A stretch of 44,550 nucleotides of DNA from UBA1181 sp045600225 (GTDB lineage: Bacteria > Bacteroidota > Bacteroidia > Bacteroidales > Paludibacteraceae): NCBI GenBank assembly GCA_045600225.1, contig JAZRXL010000062.1:1-44550 (forward strand), in the 5' to 3' direction. The notes under the pieces were generated by a model that was not told the DNA's origin, ran no database searches, and saw only the letters and a list, made by a program, of their open reading frames with translations. The stretch's first letter is position 1. The number at the start of each line of letters is the position of its first letter. Positions 33,685 to 42,567 of the stretch are shown here, in pieces. Position numbers and translations under genes: made by a program.

Positions 33685-33919
33685 CATGCAGAAGTGATGT
33701 CATAGTATTATACCAAAATATCTTTCATTTCAAGGCAAAAAGATAACTTGTTTCCTATAATTGTAAATAGTTGTTAGCTCTTGTATCATTGCATTAACAA
33801 ATAGCATTACTCGTCAATACTTGTTTCAAGGCCATCTTACGAGGCTTTGAAAGTTCAGAACCCATTAGAAGCTGCCAAATAGTAGTAGTTTCATAACCTT
33901 TGCGTTTGTAGTTTTTGAA

Positions 33920-33956
33920 AAAAGAAAACAGACATACTGTATCGGTGTGTCTGTTT
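33920..33956 (-). terminator. Terminator of the 244-residue protein gene
   Basis: A 12-bp stem (AAACAGACATAC / GTGTGTCTGTTT, one wobble) with a seven-base loop; on the minus strand it is followed by TTCTTTTTTC. Confidence 0.85.
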
Positions 33957-33965
33957 GGGTTATAT

Positions 33966-34700
33966 TCACGACGTTTTCATCCTCCCAGCAAGATCCTGTT
34001 GTAATAATTGCTGTAATTCTTCGTCCATCTCAACATCAATAATTTCATGAATTGGATTTGAAAGTTTTGAAGAAGACAATATGCAGTATGTATCACTTGA
34101 AGGATTTTCCCAAAATACATACCCCTCAAATTGTTGATCTTCTAATAGTTTTTTGAAAAGAATACCGTTTTGAAAATCTGTCAAGGTTTGTCCAAGTAAA
34201 TTAATCCTTCCATAAAAGAATCGGTCTATTTCGTTGGCTGATGTCATCCTCGTAGTGGAATCACTAGAGTATAAATCGATGAGCCTGTCGTGAATTGATT
34301 GGAATGGCAAGTCCTTTTGAAAGTTTTTTAAATCTAATACTGTTACATCCATATTAAGTTCGTATAGAACAGATAGTAGATTTGAGCACCTGATGATTCC
34401 GCTACTCAAATCTAACAACTTTATTTCTTTGTTAACTATGACTGTAGTGATAGTGGCTCTTGTGATTATACGAGTTTTTTCTTTTTGATTGTTTATTGCT
34501 CCAGAAAGTATTTGTTTTGCAGTCAGTTTTTTGTCAAATAAAAAGATTGCGCCAATGGCATTCTTGAAACCGTACCTGCTTCCGGAGTATTCAAAGTTAT
34601 GATAATTTGAATCCCAGTTATCTGGAAGATTCTCTTCTAGATCATACCTATAAAGGGTATCTCCGTCTTCTAATATAATACAGTTTTCTTCTTTTCTCAT
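33966..34700 (-). CDS. Hypothetical protein, possibly RES-like
   Basis: A 244-residue protein not firmly recognised. The N-terminal part LYRYDLEENLPDNWDSNYHN followed by FEYSGSRYGFKNAIGAIFLF, then DKKLTAKQIL, resembles the RES domain, whose members degrade NAD+ and often act as toxins. That pattern is an early Arg, then an S-R-x-G-x-x-N block. The C-terminal half shows no known motif and ends in an acidic segment (EIIDVEMDEELQQLLQQDL). It lies in the island and has its own terminator. No antitoxin of the usual Xre type is next to it. RES membership is a suggestion only. Confidence 0.5.
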   Translation of the reverse strand: MRKEENCIILEDGDTLYRYDLEENLPDNWDSNYHNFEYSGSRYGFKNAIGAIFLFDKKLTAKQILSGAINNQKEKTRIITRATITTVIVNKEIKLLDLSSGIIRCSNLLSVLYELNMDVTVLDLKNFQKDLPFQSIHDRLIDLYSSDSTTRMTSANEIDRFFYGRINLLGQTLTDFQNGILFKKLLEDQQFEGYVFWENPSSDTYCILSSSKLSNPIHEIIDVEMDEELQQLLQQDLAGRMKTS

Positions 34701-34766
34701 ATTTTAAATCCAATCAAAATTATCAAGCCCAGCACTAATCTCAAAATGCAGTTTGACTATGCCTAT

Positions 34767-35186
34767 TCAAGTGGTGTGTAACCCATCACCATAGCTAAGG
34801 GCGATGGAGCAGACAATCTTTTCCTCTTCGTTTATGGGATAAGTGCCAGCTACCTTTTGGTAGGTGAGTACTGCTCAACAGGTATTGCCCCCCAGTTGCA
34901 GAGCAAGCTGTACAAGCTGCTCGCTGTAGTAATCAGCTCTCTCATCAAGGTCATCTGCCTTCTGTTCTTCAACCACAAAGAAGTTGGTCAATCCGCTGAA
35001 TGTTCCGTTGTTTAGGATGCTATTGAACACCTTCGGCTCATCCGTGACGAGCTGGATATGGTGACAGCCTTCGGCATTGACCTCACTGATCTTCTACCGG
35101 AGTGTCTCAATCACATCTGCAGGAAGGGGAGTGTCCTTGTATCGTCTCACCGAGTGGCGGGACTTTATAGTTTCGAGTAAATCCAT
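34767..35186 (-). pseudogene. Nitroreductase family pseudogene
   Basis: The minus strand translates as MDLLETIKSRHSVRRYKDTP, continues to a TAG at codon 31, then resumes in frame with FSGLTNFFVVEEQKADDLDE, YYSEQLVQLALQLGGNTC, a TGA where Trp is expected, and EEEKIVCSIALSYGDG before a last TGA. This is a small FMN-dependent nitroreductase with at least two in-frame stops and a short internal deletion compared with family length. It is dead and lies between two live island genes. Confidence 0.85.
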
Positions 35187-35187
35187 A

Positions 35188-36444
35188 TTATGAAATCTTA
35201 ATCTTATCAAGACCTAAACTGTCAGATATTATTTTGTATGAGCACATTTCCCCAGACCAAGGAGCAGTAAAACACTCTTCTTTCTCATATGGTGAATCTT
35301 TGCACATGTAGTATAATGGGCATACCCATAAATTTTCTGGTTTAGTAAGATTAAGAAATATTGCCTCATGCACGATTAACTCTAAAACATCCATAGCTGC
35401 TTCTTTATTGTCAGTCGTACTTTGCGGATAATGTAATCCGTTCTTTGCTTGAATATATGGAATGCCATAGTATCCAATTATCTCGGAAAAGTTTTCTTCC
35501 GTTATTCCATCATCTTCATATAGTACACTCAATATGGGATAATACTTCCCATCAAGCTTCATTCTTTCAAGAGCTGCACCGATATAGTCTATAGGAGCAA
35601 GAATATTGGCGGAAAGTCTCTCTTTGAAACCATTTACCATTTTGCTAAAATAATCGGCCATTGAGTATGTCTTGCCGGCTTTTGTAGTGATTTTATTATC
35701 ATGAACCAAATGGGAGAAATACTCAAATCCATTGATACTGTCATCAACTTCCATATCTTCAAGAGCCTTAATAAGCACAAGACCAGGATTCATGCTAAAT
35801 AGGCTTACGTGACAACAACATATCAGTTTAGCTGGATCTGATGCTGTTCTCGGATAATTCTTCTGCGCAAAAAGTTTGACGAAATTATAAGGAAGATCAG
35901 TGTGCGTGGCATTTTTATCAATCAATTCTTGATATAGAGCAGCCATACTTTCTTTTATTATAAATGCACCGATGTCAATTTTATGGATGTTATTGTGGAT
36001 ATCCGTAAATGTGATTGAAATACATTCTTCTTTTTTATCATTCACATTAACGACTCTTGAACTCTTCTCCATAGGTTTACTAGTATCAACCATAACATCA
36101 GTGTACTTAGAAAAACCATTGCCAAACCGAATATACTCGTATTTTTTTTGAAGCGATTCTGAAATTTGAGGTACGAAAGGACGCTTGATATCTTTTTCTT
36201 TGGCTATGGCTTGTTTGAATTCTATCAAATGCTCATATCTGGTCATACTTTCATACAATCCCCAAAGAGTGCCGATATTTTGAATAAAATGTATGTATTC
36301 ATGTACGGATGTTCCTCTGTCAGTAATTGTCGAGATTTCATTAATCATAGGGTTAAACTCCCCATCAATAAAGATGTGGAAGAATCCATTTGTGTAAAAA
36401 CCCCTACAAGATTGAAGATAGTGTTCTAGCTCTTTCTGGTTCAT
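35188..36444 (-). CDS. Hypothetical protein with HExxH motif (putative zinc metallopeptidase)
   Basis: A 418-residue protein of unknown family. Its clearest sign is TSVHEYIHFIQNIGTLWGLY near residues 45-65: HEYIH fits the HExxH zinc site of zincin peptidases. Candidate third ligands are the Glu residues in FIIKESMAALYQELID. Several Cys residues lie in the middle (LICCCHVSLF) and near the end (LWVCPLYYMCKDSP). No signal peptide or membrane segment is seen, so it should act in the cytoplasm. It is island cargo next to the AbiE pair. Proteolytic activity and a defence role are both inferred. Confidence 0.6.
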   Translation of the reverse strand: MNQKELEHYLQSCRGFYTNGFFHIFIDGEFNPMINEISTITDRGTSVHEYIHFIQNIGTLWGLYESMTRYEHLIEFKQAIAKEKDIKRPFVPQISESLQKKYEYIRFGNGFSKYTDVMVDTSKPMEKSSRVVNVNDKKEECISITFTDIHNNIHKIDIGAFIIKESMAALYQELIDKNATHTDLPYNFVKLFAQKNYPRTASDPAKLICCCHVSLFSMNPGLVLIKALEDMEVDDSINGFEYFSHLVHDNKITTKAGKTYSMADYFSKMVNGFKERLSANILAPIDYIGAALERMKLDGKYYPILSVLYEDDGITEENFSEIIGYYGIPYIQAKNGLHYPQSTTDNKEAAMDVLELIVHEAIFLNLTKPENLWVCPLYYMCKDSPYEKEECFTAPWSGEMCSYKIISDSLGLDKIKIS

Positions 36445-36543
36445 AATTATTGTCCTCTCTTTTTGATTTGTCCTTGGAGACGGCCTGCTAATCGTAGACT
36501 ACTTTCAGTTGTGATCTTGTTTTAATTCTCATTATATTAAAAA

Positions 36544-37350
36544 CTACTCCCTCTTTCCCGGCATCCTATCCACAAAAGTTTGTTTTACTAGTTCCCAGGC
36601 AAGTAGTGGATCAAAGTGAATGGCATCTTCTCGTAGGAGTATATCAGTATCACAAAGGAACTCTGGATCCTGCAACTTCTGCTCCATGTTCTGTACGAAC
36701 TGCTTATATGTCGGTGTTTTTTCAACCACAAACTCCATATAACGGTTATAGCACTCTAGCACACGTTCTACATCGAGCTTACCGCTTTGAATAGCCAATT
36801 GCAAGTCAAGTAAATCGCGACCCTTCTTGCGTTGGTAAAGTGCACGAAGTTTTGTGCCCACTAACTCGTCTAGTTTGTAAGTTGTCAGATCACATTTACC
36901 CGAGAACCATGAATTTTCCATTTCAAAAGGTACCTTCTCCAATCCCAACACGTTGAAGTGTTCCATACAGTTTATCTCGACCTTTAGACGAATGGGTTGC
37001 ACAGGTGGTACCTCACTCTCCATGCGGAATAACATCGTGTTATTGTATCGCTTTGGTTTCGTTACACGGTCTGGCATCCAATCGAGTACTTCACCTAGTC
37101 GAAATAGAATAGGCTTGATAGGTCCAGGATTGATCTGAACAAGGTCAATGTCCTCGCTATATCTTGGTTGTGGTTGCAGATGTAATTTATGCAAAGCAGT
37201 GCCACCTCTGAAAGCCAGTTGTGAAGCTAAAAACTCATCGCTGAAAATGCATACTAACGCCTTGCAGATAATCAGGTCTTGTTCCACCATAGCAGGATCT
37301 TGCCATGGTGCTGTCTCATGCCATTCTTGTATAAAATATTCTGGTATCAT
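36544..37350 (-). CDS. AbiEii/AbiGii family nucleotidyltransferase toxin
   Basis: A 268-residue type IV toxin of the AbiEii family, a nucleotidyltransferase that inhibits growth when phage disturb its antitoxin. The NTase core is complete: FRGGTALHKLHL, then RYSEDIDLV (two Asp ligands), and KVEINCMEH (third acidic position). TKLRALYQRKKGRDLLDL is the conserved helical region. The start overlaps the upstream antitoxin gene by four bases, the usual coupling in AbiE operons. Confidence 0.92.
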   Translation of the reverse strand: MIPEYFIQEWHETAPWQDPAMVEQDLIICKALVCIFSDEFLASQLAFRGGTALHKLHLQPQPRYSEDIDLVQINPGPIKPILFRLGEVLDWMPDRVTKPKRYNNTMLFRMESEVPPVQPIRLKVEINCMEHFNVLGLEKVPFEMENSWFSGKCDLTTYKLDELVGTKLRALYQRKKGRDLLDLQLAIQSGKLDVERVLECYNRYMEFVVEKTPTYKQFVQNMEQKLQDPEFLCDTDILLREDAIHFDPLLAWELVKQTFVDRMPGKRE

Positions 37351-38162
37351 ATATTGTCTATTTCAAGTTTGTAATTCTCAATAATTTTCCAATGCTCGTT
37401 AACTGGCATATCCTTGTTTACCGGCATAGATTGCTTTAACGGCACTTTGCGGAACGTTTTACCCGTTTTCAATAGTAATTCGTATAAGGCATCTGCTAAA
37501 TCAGTCTCATCAATGTAATCCAACAGATAGCCCAAGCGTTGAATAACAGCAGATGTGAAGTACTTCAACAGAGGCGACTTACTATCGTCGAGTTTCATCC
37601 TCTCGGTCAACTCAATCAGCACCTCAGTAGCACGACTCAAACCGCCCACCTTCTTTTCTTCGGCAATGATGTCCAAAGCAGTCAGCTCTGCATCAGCCAC
37701 ATTCATATAACCAGATTGAGTTTTAACTTGGTGTGTAAACTGCATAGGCAGATCATTCCTCACAGTAAATTCCAAACGCGTTCCGTTCTTTGTGCCAGAA
37801 CGAATGCAACCACCATTCACCATCATCTGGAATACCATGGCTCGTTGATGACCGGCCCCTTCGAATGCAGCTGCTGTAAGCAGAGCCACATAGTAATCTC
37901 GACCTAGGAATTTCATCAGCCTATCCATATAGAAAGAAGGTGGTACAATACCCTTCAGTTTGTATTCGGTAGGGATTGTTACATAGAAATTCTGCCAGGG
38001 CGACATGATTACCCCACGCTTTCCCATTCGTACAAGGCTGTTGATAAGTGCTTCGTCAGATATAGGCAAGCCTATAGCTTGTACATCTTCCTTAGTGAAG
38101 ATGTATTGCCCCCTGAACATTCTGGCGGTCACCCAATCCTGTAGAATTTCAATATCTTCCAT
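37347..38162 (-). CDS. AbiEi family antitoxin
   Basis: A 271-residue antitoxin and transcription repressor. The N-terminal winged helix covers about residues 1-90 (FTKEDVQAIGLPISDEALIN, SLVRMGKRGVIMSPWQNFYV), followed by the AbiEi C-terminal domain (MVNGGCIRSGTKNGTRLEFT, TQSGYMNVADAELTALDII). The frame extends 11 codons upstream, but the start MEDIEIL at 38162 fits the promoter at 38227-38258 and known proteins. Family members bind inverted repeats upstream of their own gene. Confidence 0.9.
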   Translation of the reverse strand: MEDIEILQDWVTARMFRGQYIFTKEDVQAIGLPISDEALINSLVRMGKRGVIMSPWQNFYVTIPTEYKLKGIVPPSFYMDRLMKFLGRDYYVALLTAAAFEGAGHQRAMVFQMMVNGGCIRSGTKNGTRLEFTVRNDLPMQFTHQVKTQSGYMNVADAELTALDIIAEEKKVGGLSRATEVLIELTERMKLDDSKSPLLKYFTSAVIQRLGYLLDYIDETDLADALYELLLKTGKTFRKVPLKQSMPVNKDMPVNEHWKIIENYKLEIDNI

Positions 38163-38226
38163 TGTATTATATATGTATCGTGTATGCAAAAACAATCACT
38201 TAATGATGGTTTATGCATTTACACTG

Positions 38227-38258
38227 CAAAATTACGAGTTTTTCTTCAAAACAACAAA
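38227..38258 (-). promoter_or_regulatory. Promoter of the abiE operon
   Basis: On the minus strand TTTG (38258-38255), 20-base spacer, TAATTTTG (38234-38227). Full match to the -33/-7 signature. Confidence 0.7.
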
Positions 38259-38601
38259 TATAATTATCTGTTTCTAATTGATTTCTTTATTTTAGATGAA
38301 ATTATTATTGTTTTGTGTGTCAGAGAGTGCAAATAATAATCTAATTTACACTAACAGGATATGGTAGCCTTAACTAACGTCCCTAGACAAGTAAAGAGTC
38401 ACATATCGACATGCTTTCCATTGAATTCTATCAACATAAGAATATGATTGCAATATTTCCATGAAAAGAATAGAAATGTTCAAGTAGAATTTATATAGAG
38501 GTAATCTTTATTGTATTAATTATTATTGTTCCATTGTAAAAGCGTGAATATTAGTAGTCTAAGAGTTGCCGACTATCAATAGAATGTTCAATACATTCTG
38601 A

Positions 38602-38664
38602 TTTTGTCACCTGGGTGACCAAAAAGACAATATTTTGAGACTCGGGTGACCATTGGGTGACAAA
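38602..38664. repeat. Cluster of GGGTGAC motifs near the island right end
   Basis: TTTTGTCACC (38602-38611) and GGTGACAAAA (38656-38665) are inverted; between them GGGTGACC occurs at 38613 and 38644, and GTCACC-TG-GGTGAC is itself a palindrome. The same GGGTGACCA occurs near the left end (33213), with GTCACC at 33496. The remaining gap 38265-38850 is AT-rich and shows no gene. Confidence 0.65.
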
Positions 38665-38850
38665 ACTGTACGAAAATAGTAAAATATGGCTTGAAATTTG
38701 TGATTTTTGCTAAATTTGATGAATTGTTTTGAAGTCGGTGATTTAACTAAAGAAAATGATATAAATAGAACAATATCAAACAATTACTATATTTTCCCAT
38801 ATAGTACATTCTGAGGTAACATTTCTCATTATTTGCCAATGCAAAAATCT

Positions 38851-40245
38851 TCACTTTCCAATACAGAACCTTGAAAAAATGGTTCCCAAGACTTCATCGG
38901 TAGTAATCTCTCCCGTAATCTCTCCCAAATAGTGTAAACACTCACGAATGTCTTGGCTAAGGAAGTCGCCCGATATGTTTTGTTCCATACCCTCTTGCAC
39001 TCTCACTATCGACAAATAGGCATTAGTCAATGCTTCGTAGTGACGCATATTGGTGACCATCACGTCGTTCTCTCCCACCTCAGGGACCTCTGCCACTTTC
39101 AGTAGCAACGACTCCAATTGCTCCGTATTCGTATTGTTCTTCGCAGAGATAAAGATCTGATGATTACCCTTCTCTTTGTAATATTCCGACAGACTCTGAC
39201 GAGCTTTATCATCAATCAGATCGGTCTTGTTAAATACAATAATCAATTTCTTTCCTTCGAAATGCTCCTCCAAGGAAGCATACAACGCATCCAAATGGTC
39301 GGTGGGTTGCGACGCATCTACCACCCACAAAACAATGGATGCCTTATCCATCATCTTGTAACTTCTCTCGATACCCAAATTCTCCACCACATCGGTTGTC
39401 TCTCTCAAACCTGCAGTATCGATAAATCTGAACAACAAACCTTGTATGGTAACCGTGTCTTCTATCACATCTCGCGTAGTTCCATGCACATCCGACACAA
39501 TCGCCTTATCCTCCTTCAACAGGTAGTTTAGCAGTGTGGACTTACCCGCATTGGTCTCTCCTATGATTGAAACTGGTATACCATTCTTAATCACATTACC
39601 TGTACTAAACGAATCTTTCAGTTTTTGAATCTTCTGAGCTATCTCTTCTGCCAAAGCCTTCAATTCCGAGCGATCGGCAAACTCTAGCTCCTCATGGTCG
39701 CTGAAATCCAACTCCAATTCCACCAAAGAGGTGAAGGTAAGCAGACGATCTCTCAACACCATCAACTCATGAGAGAAGCCTCCCCTCATCTGATTCATCG
39801 CCAAACGATGCGAAGCCTTGTTTTGTGAAGCGATCAAGTCTGCAATAGCCTCTGCCTGACTCAAATCCATCTTTCCATTGGCAAAGGCTCTTTGCGTAAA
39901 CTCTCCATGGGTAGCCATTCGACAACCCTTCGACAATAAAAGCTTTAAAACCTCCTGTTGAATATAAAGCGAACCATGGCAAGCAATCTCTACCGAGTCT
40001 TCTCCAGTAAACGAATTGGGCGAAAGAAAAACGGTAGCCAACACCTCATCAAGTACCACACCATCATCTCCACAAACCTTTCCGTAATGCGCAGAATGGG
40101 TCTTTGCCATCTTCAATTTGAATTGAGGACGCACCGAATAAAAAATAGAATCAGTGATTTCCAAAGCCTTATCGCCCGAAACCCTTATCACTGCAATTGC
40201 ACCTAATCCAGCAGCAGTAGAGACTGCGCAAATCGTTTCACCCAT
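38851..40245 (-). CDS. mnmE: tRNA modification GTPase MnmE
   Basis: A 464-residue GTPase that with MnmG adds carboxymethylaminomethyl groups to wobble uridines of tRNAs. Order: N-terminal formyl-THF domain (MGETICAVSTAAGLGAIAVI), helical domain, G domain with G1 GETNAGKST, G3 DTAGLRET and G4 NKTD, and the C-terminal FCIGK whose Cys is catalytic in the family. The 3' end is the target of the neighbouring island. The tail is intact because the island carries a matching copy. Confidence 0.97.
   Translation of the reverse strand: MGETICAVSTAAGLGAIAVIRVSGDKALEITDSIFYSVRPQFKLKMAKTHSAHYGKVCGDDGVVLDEVLATVFLSPNSFTGEDSVEIACHGSLYIQQEVLKLLLSKGCRMATHGEFTQRAFANGKMDLSQAEAIADLIASQNKASHRLAMNQMRGGFSHELMVLRDRLLTFTSLVELELDFSDHEELEFADRSELKALAEEIAQKIQKLKDSFSTGNVIKNGIPVSIIGETNAGKSTLLNYLLKEDKAIVSDVHGTTRDVIEDTVTIQGLLFRFIDTAGLRETTDVVENLGIERSYKMMDKASIVLWVVDASQPTDHLDALYASLEEHFEGKKLIIVFNKTDLIDDKARQSLSEYYKEKGNHQIFISAKNNTNTEQLESLLLKVAEVPEVGENDVMVTNMRHYEALTNAYLSIVRVQEGMEQNISGDFLSQDIRECLHYLGEITGEITTDEVLGTIFSRFCIGK
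38855..38869 (-). repeat. attL-like site in the mnmE 3' end
   Basis: The 15-bp repeat GTTCTGTATTGGAAA (minus strand), shared exactly with 33128-33114; an A-run lies at the same distance beside both copies. Confidence 0.85.
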
Positions 40246-40312
40246 ATTCTTTAATGATTGTTTTTTGCAAAGATACAGAAGTTTTTAAAAACATCACCTC
40301 TTCTCGGCTCCA

Positions 40313-41329
40313 TTATGCAACTCTTTTGCCACCCAAAACGATCCATAAAACTACTGGGATACCCACCAAAGCAGTTACCGCATTGATAGGCAACACATAT
40401 CCGTTTTGAGGCAACTGCGACACGATGTCGCAAGCCAACATCACACAGGCTCCCATCAATATGGAACAAGGGAATACTTTTCGATGAACAGAAGTATCCA
40501 AGAGCACACGTGCCACATGGGGCACTGCAATTCCAACAAAGCCAATAGGACCCGTAAAAGCAGTGGTTATACCCGTCATCAACACAGTGGCAGCTATAAC
40601 GCAAAAGCGAACCTGACGAACCGACACTCCCAACGTTGTTGCATAAGACTCACCCAGCAACAATGCATCCAGTGATTTAAGAGAGAAACACACAATCAAC
40701 AAACCTGCAGTAACAAAAAGGGAAATCAACAGGAGTTGATTCCAACCCACAGCAGAAAGGCTTCCCAAAGTCCAATTCACAAACATCTTTACAGAATCGG
40801 GATCACTCAAATTTTGCAGTACCGTAACAAAGGCTCCTGCAACCATACCCATCATCATGCCCACAATCAACAACGTAACCGAGTCTCTCAACTTCAACGA
40901 GGCAAACATAATAAACAGGAACAGCAATAGAGATCCCATCATCGCAAAAAAGGCACTACCAAAAGTGGCACCCAAACCCGACAGAGAGATTCCACAAATG
41001 GAGAAAAGCATAAAAAAGAGCGCCACACCCAATGTAGCTCCCGAACTCACACCCAAAACATACGGACCAGCCAATGGATTACGGAAGAAGGTTTGCATCA
41101 CCAAACCAGAGACCGACAATGCTACACCCACCCATACGGATGTAATGGCCTTAGGCAAACGAATATCCTTCACTATGGTGGAATATAAAGCATTCTCTCC
41201 ATTTAAAACATTTTTCCACTCGCTCAGTGGAATAGAGACGCTACCAAAACACAAGTCCAACACAAAAAGCACCACTAAAAGGGTTAGTAGCACAATACAA
41301 ATGGATATGAATCGACATTCCTGCTTCAT
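40313..41329 (-). CDS. FecCD/BtuC family ABC transporter permease
   Basis: A 338-residue polytopic permease of the iron-siderophore/cobalamin importers. Recognisable blocks are LPKAITSVWVGVALSVSGLV, RNPLAGPYVLGVSSGATLG, FVNWTLGSLSAVGW, ATTLGVSVRQVR and GPIGFVGIAVPHVARVLL, the last being the coupling region to the ATPase. The start overlaps the end of the binding-protein gene by four bases. No ATPase gene lies in the window, so the energising subunit must be elsewhere. Confidence 0.93.
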   Translation of the reverse strand: MKQECRFISICIVLLTLLVVLFVLDLCFGSVSIPLSEWKNVLNGENALYSTIVKDIRLPKAITSVWVGVALSVSGLVMQTFFRNPLAGPYVLGVSSGATLGVALFFMLFSICGISLSGLGATFGSAFFAMMGSLLLFLFIMFASLKLRDSVTLLIVGMMMGMVAGAFVTVLQNLSDPDSVKMFVNWTLGSLSAVGWNQLLLISLFVTAGLLIVCFSLKSLDALLLGESYATTLGVSVRQVRFCVIAATVLMTGITTAFTGPIGFVGIAVPHVARVLLDTSVHRKVFPCSILMGACVMLACDIVSQLPQNGYVLPINAVTALVGIPVVLWIVLGGKRVA

Positions 41330-42456
41330 TTTACCCGACCTACATATTTTGTTTCATAACCAGGGAAAAGATGAGGATGCAGAGTGGCAGCCACATCGGC
41401 CAACAACCAATCCGGATGAGCCACAGCACTCTCATAAAAATCACTGATATAGGCAGTTGGTCGTTTTACAGATCGCTTGTTGAAATGAAATATATTTCCA
41501 CTCTTGTAAGACGAAAGCAATGCAAGACGTTCGTCCAACTCATCACGCTTCTCTGTTTGGCAATTCAACCAATAATCTGCATTTTGGCAAGAAGACAATA
41601 CCCACTCCATTCCGCAAGTAACCGTGCCCACCATGGTATCAGCCAACAAGAAGGAGGCATTAGCATCCTGATAGAGGGCTGACATATAACCCAAACCACC
41701 CGTCAGATACCAAGTATCTCCGTAACATCCAGCAGCAAAAAGCGTAGGTCTCACACTATCTGTTCGAGCCAACTCCTTTATTTCATTGTAATGTCTTTCC
41801 GTCTCGTTAAACAACGAATCCGCCAACGCATACTGGTCGAAGAAAAGTGCGAAGAACTTAATCCACTCAGCCCTTGCTAAAGCAGTGCTCTCCTTCCACT
41901 CCTCGCAAACCATTATGTTGCAATTGGCAGAGGCTGGTTTCTCTCGCTCATCCGACAGATAGAGCACATCCGGATTCGCCAATAAGAGTCGCTCCTTATC
42001 CACCTGCATCGAATTACCCAACTGTACAATCTCTCCCTGTTTCACCTTCTGGTAGATGGTATCGCTATAGACATATTCCGCATTGCACATACCACACAAT
42101 TTAGATGTTACCCCAAGCAAACGAAGGAACTCAAGGTGCGTAGTTGAATTACAAGCCACACGATCTACAGGAATCGTCACACACCTAGTTTCTTGAGAGA
42201 TGGAAAGCGTATTTTCAGCTCCCTTGCGAAGCAATAGTACGACATTAGGTTGAGAAGCGTCAGGCCCATTCATATTCAGCAAATACCCATGATCATCAGG
42301 AAGTTTACTCACAGAAAAACCATGTGCATACTTCAATGGCAGAGCAGATTCCGAAACCTTCTCCCCCACGACTTGTGGTGAGGAACTCCTTCGGTTGATC
42401 CAAACCAAAAGGAGAAGGCCCAAAAGAACACATACAACTATTTTTATCTTATTCAT
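41326..42456 (-). CDS. ABC transporter substrate-binding protein (BtuF/FepB-like)
   Basis: A 376-residue periplasmic binding protein of the helical-backbone metal receptor class. An N-terminal segment (about 4-19) anchors or exports it; no lipobox Cys is evident. It shows VDRVACNSTTHLEFLRLLGV, ANPDVLYLSDE and a long linking helix (EWIKFFALFFDQYALADSLF), then TLFAAGCYGDTWYLTGG in the second lobe. The ligand, an iron chelate or corrinoid, cannot be told. The first frame codon is a TTG; the ATG at 42456 is used. A divergent TetR gene lies next door and may control it. Confidence 0.88.
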   Translation of the reverse strand: MNKIKIVVCVLLGLLLLVWINRRSSSPQVVGEKVSESALPLKYAHGFSVSKLPDDHGYLLNMNGPDASQPNVVLLLRKGAENTLSISQETRCVTIPVDRVACNSTTHLEFLRLLGVTSKLCGMCNAEYVYSDTIYQKVKQGEIVQLGNSMQVDKERLLLANPDVLYLSDEREKPASANCNIMVCEEWKESTALARAEWIKFFALFFDQYALADSLFNETERHYNEIKELARTDSVRPTLFAAGCYGDTWYLTGGLGYMSALYQDANASFLLADTMVGTVTCGMEWVLSSCQNADYWLNCQTEKRDELDERLALLSSYKSGNIFHFNKRSVKRPTAYISDFYESAVAHPDWLLADVAATLHPHLFPGYETKYVGRVK

Positions 42457-42475
42457 TACATTCAATTTGACTTTA

Positions 42476-42483
42476 CAAAGTTA
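42476..42483 (-). promoter_or_regulatory. -7 element for the binding-protein operon
   Basis: Reads TAACTTTG on the minus strand, 20 bases before the ATG; a TTTG lies only 11 bases upstream of it, so the -33 element is uncertain. Confidence 0.45.
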
Positions 42484-42524
42484 CAAAAAAGCGACAAAGA
42501 TTTCCCTTTGACTTTTTTTTGATT

Positions 42525-42532
42525 TACATTTG
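42525..42532 (+). promoter_or_regulatory. -7 element for the TetR gene
   Basis: TACATTTG lies 35 bases before the ATG at 42568. A TTTG at 42507-42510 is 14 bases upstream, closer than usual. The short region between this and 42483 would hold the operator if the regulator controls both directions. Confidence 0.5.
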
Positions 42533-42567
42533 CGTTATAACTACTATTGAGAATTCCAAAAAATAAT

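Larger units (their letters stand above)
33110..38869. mobile_element. Genomic island inserted at the mnmE 3' end
   Basis: A 15-bp direct repeat (TTTCCAATACAGAAC on the plus strand) is found in the mnmE 3' end at 38855-38869 and again at 33114-33128. Read on the minus strand the second copy still encodes FCIGK-stop, the last residues of MnmE. So the island supplied a new gene tail and pushed the old one 5.7 kb away. This is the site class used by SGI1-type elements (trmE/thdF, TTCTGTATTGG core). Cargo: AbiE pair, HExxH protein, a possible RES-like protein and a dead nitroreductase. No integrase, excisionase or mobilisation gene is present. Confidence 0.8.
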
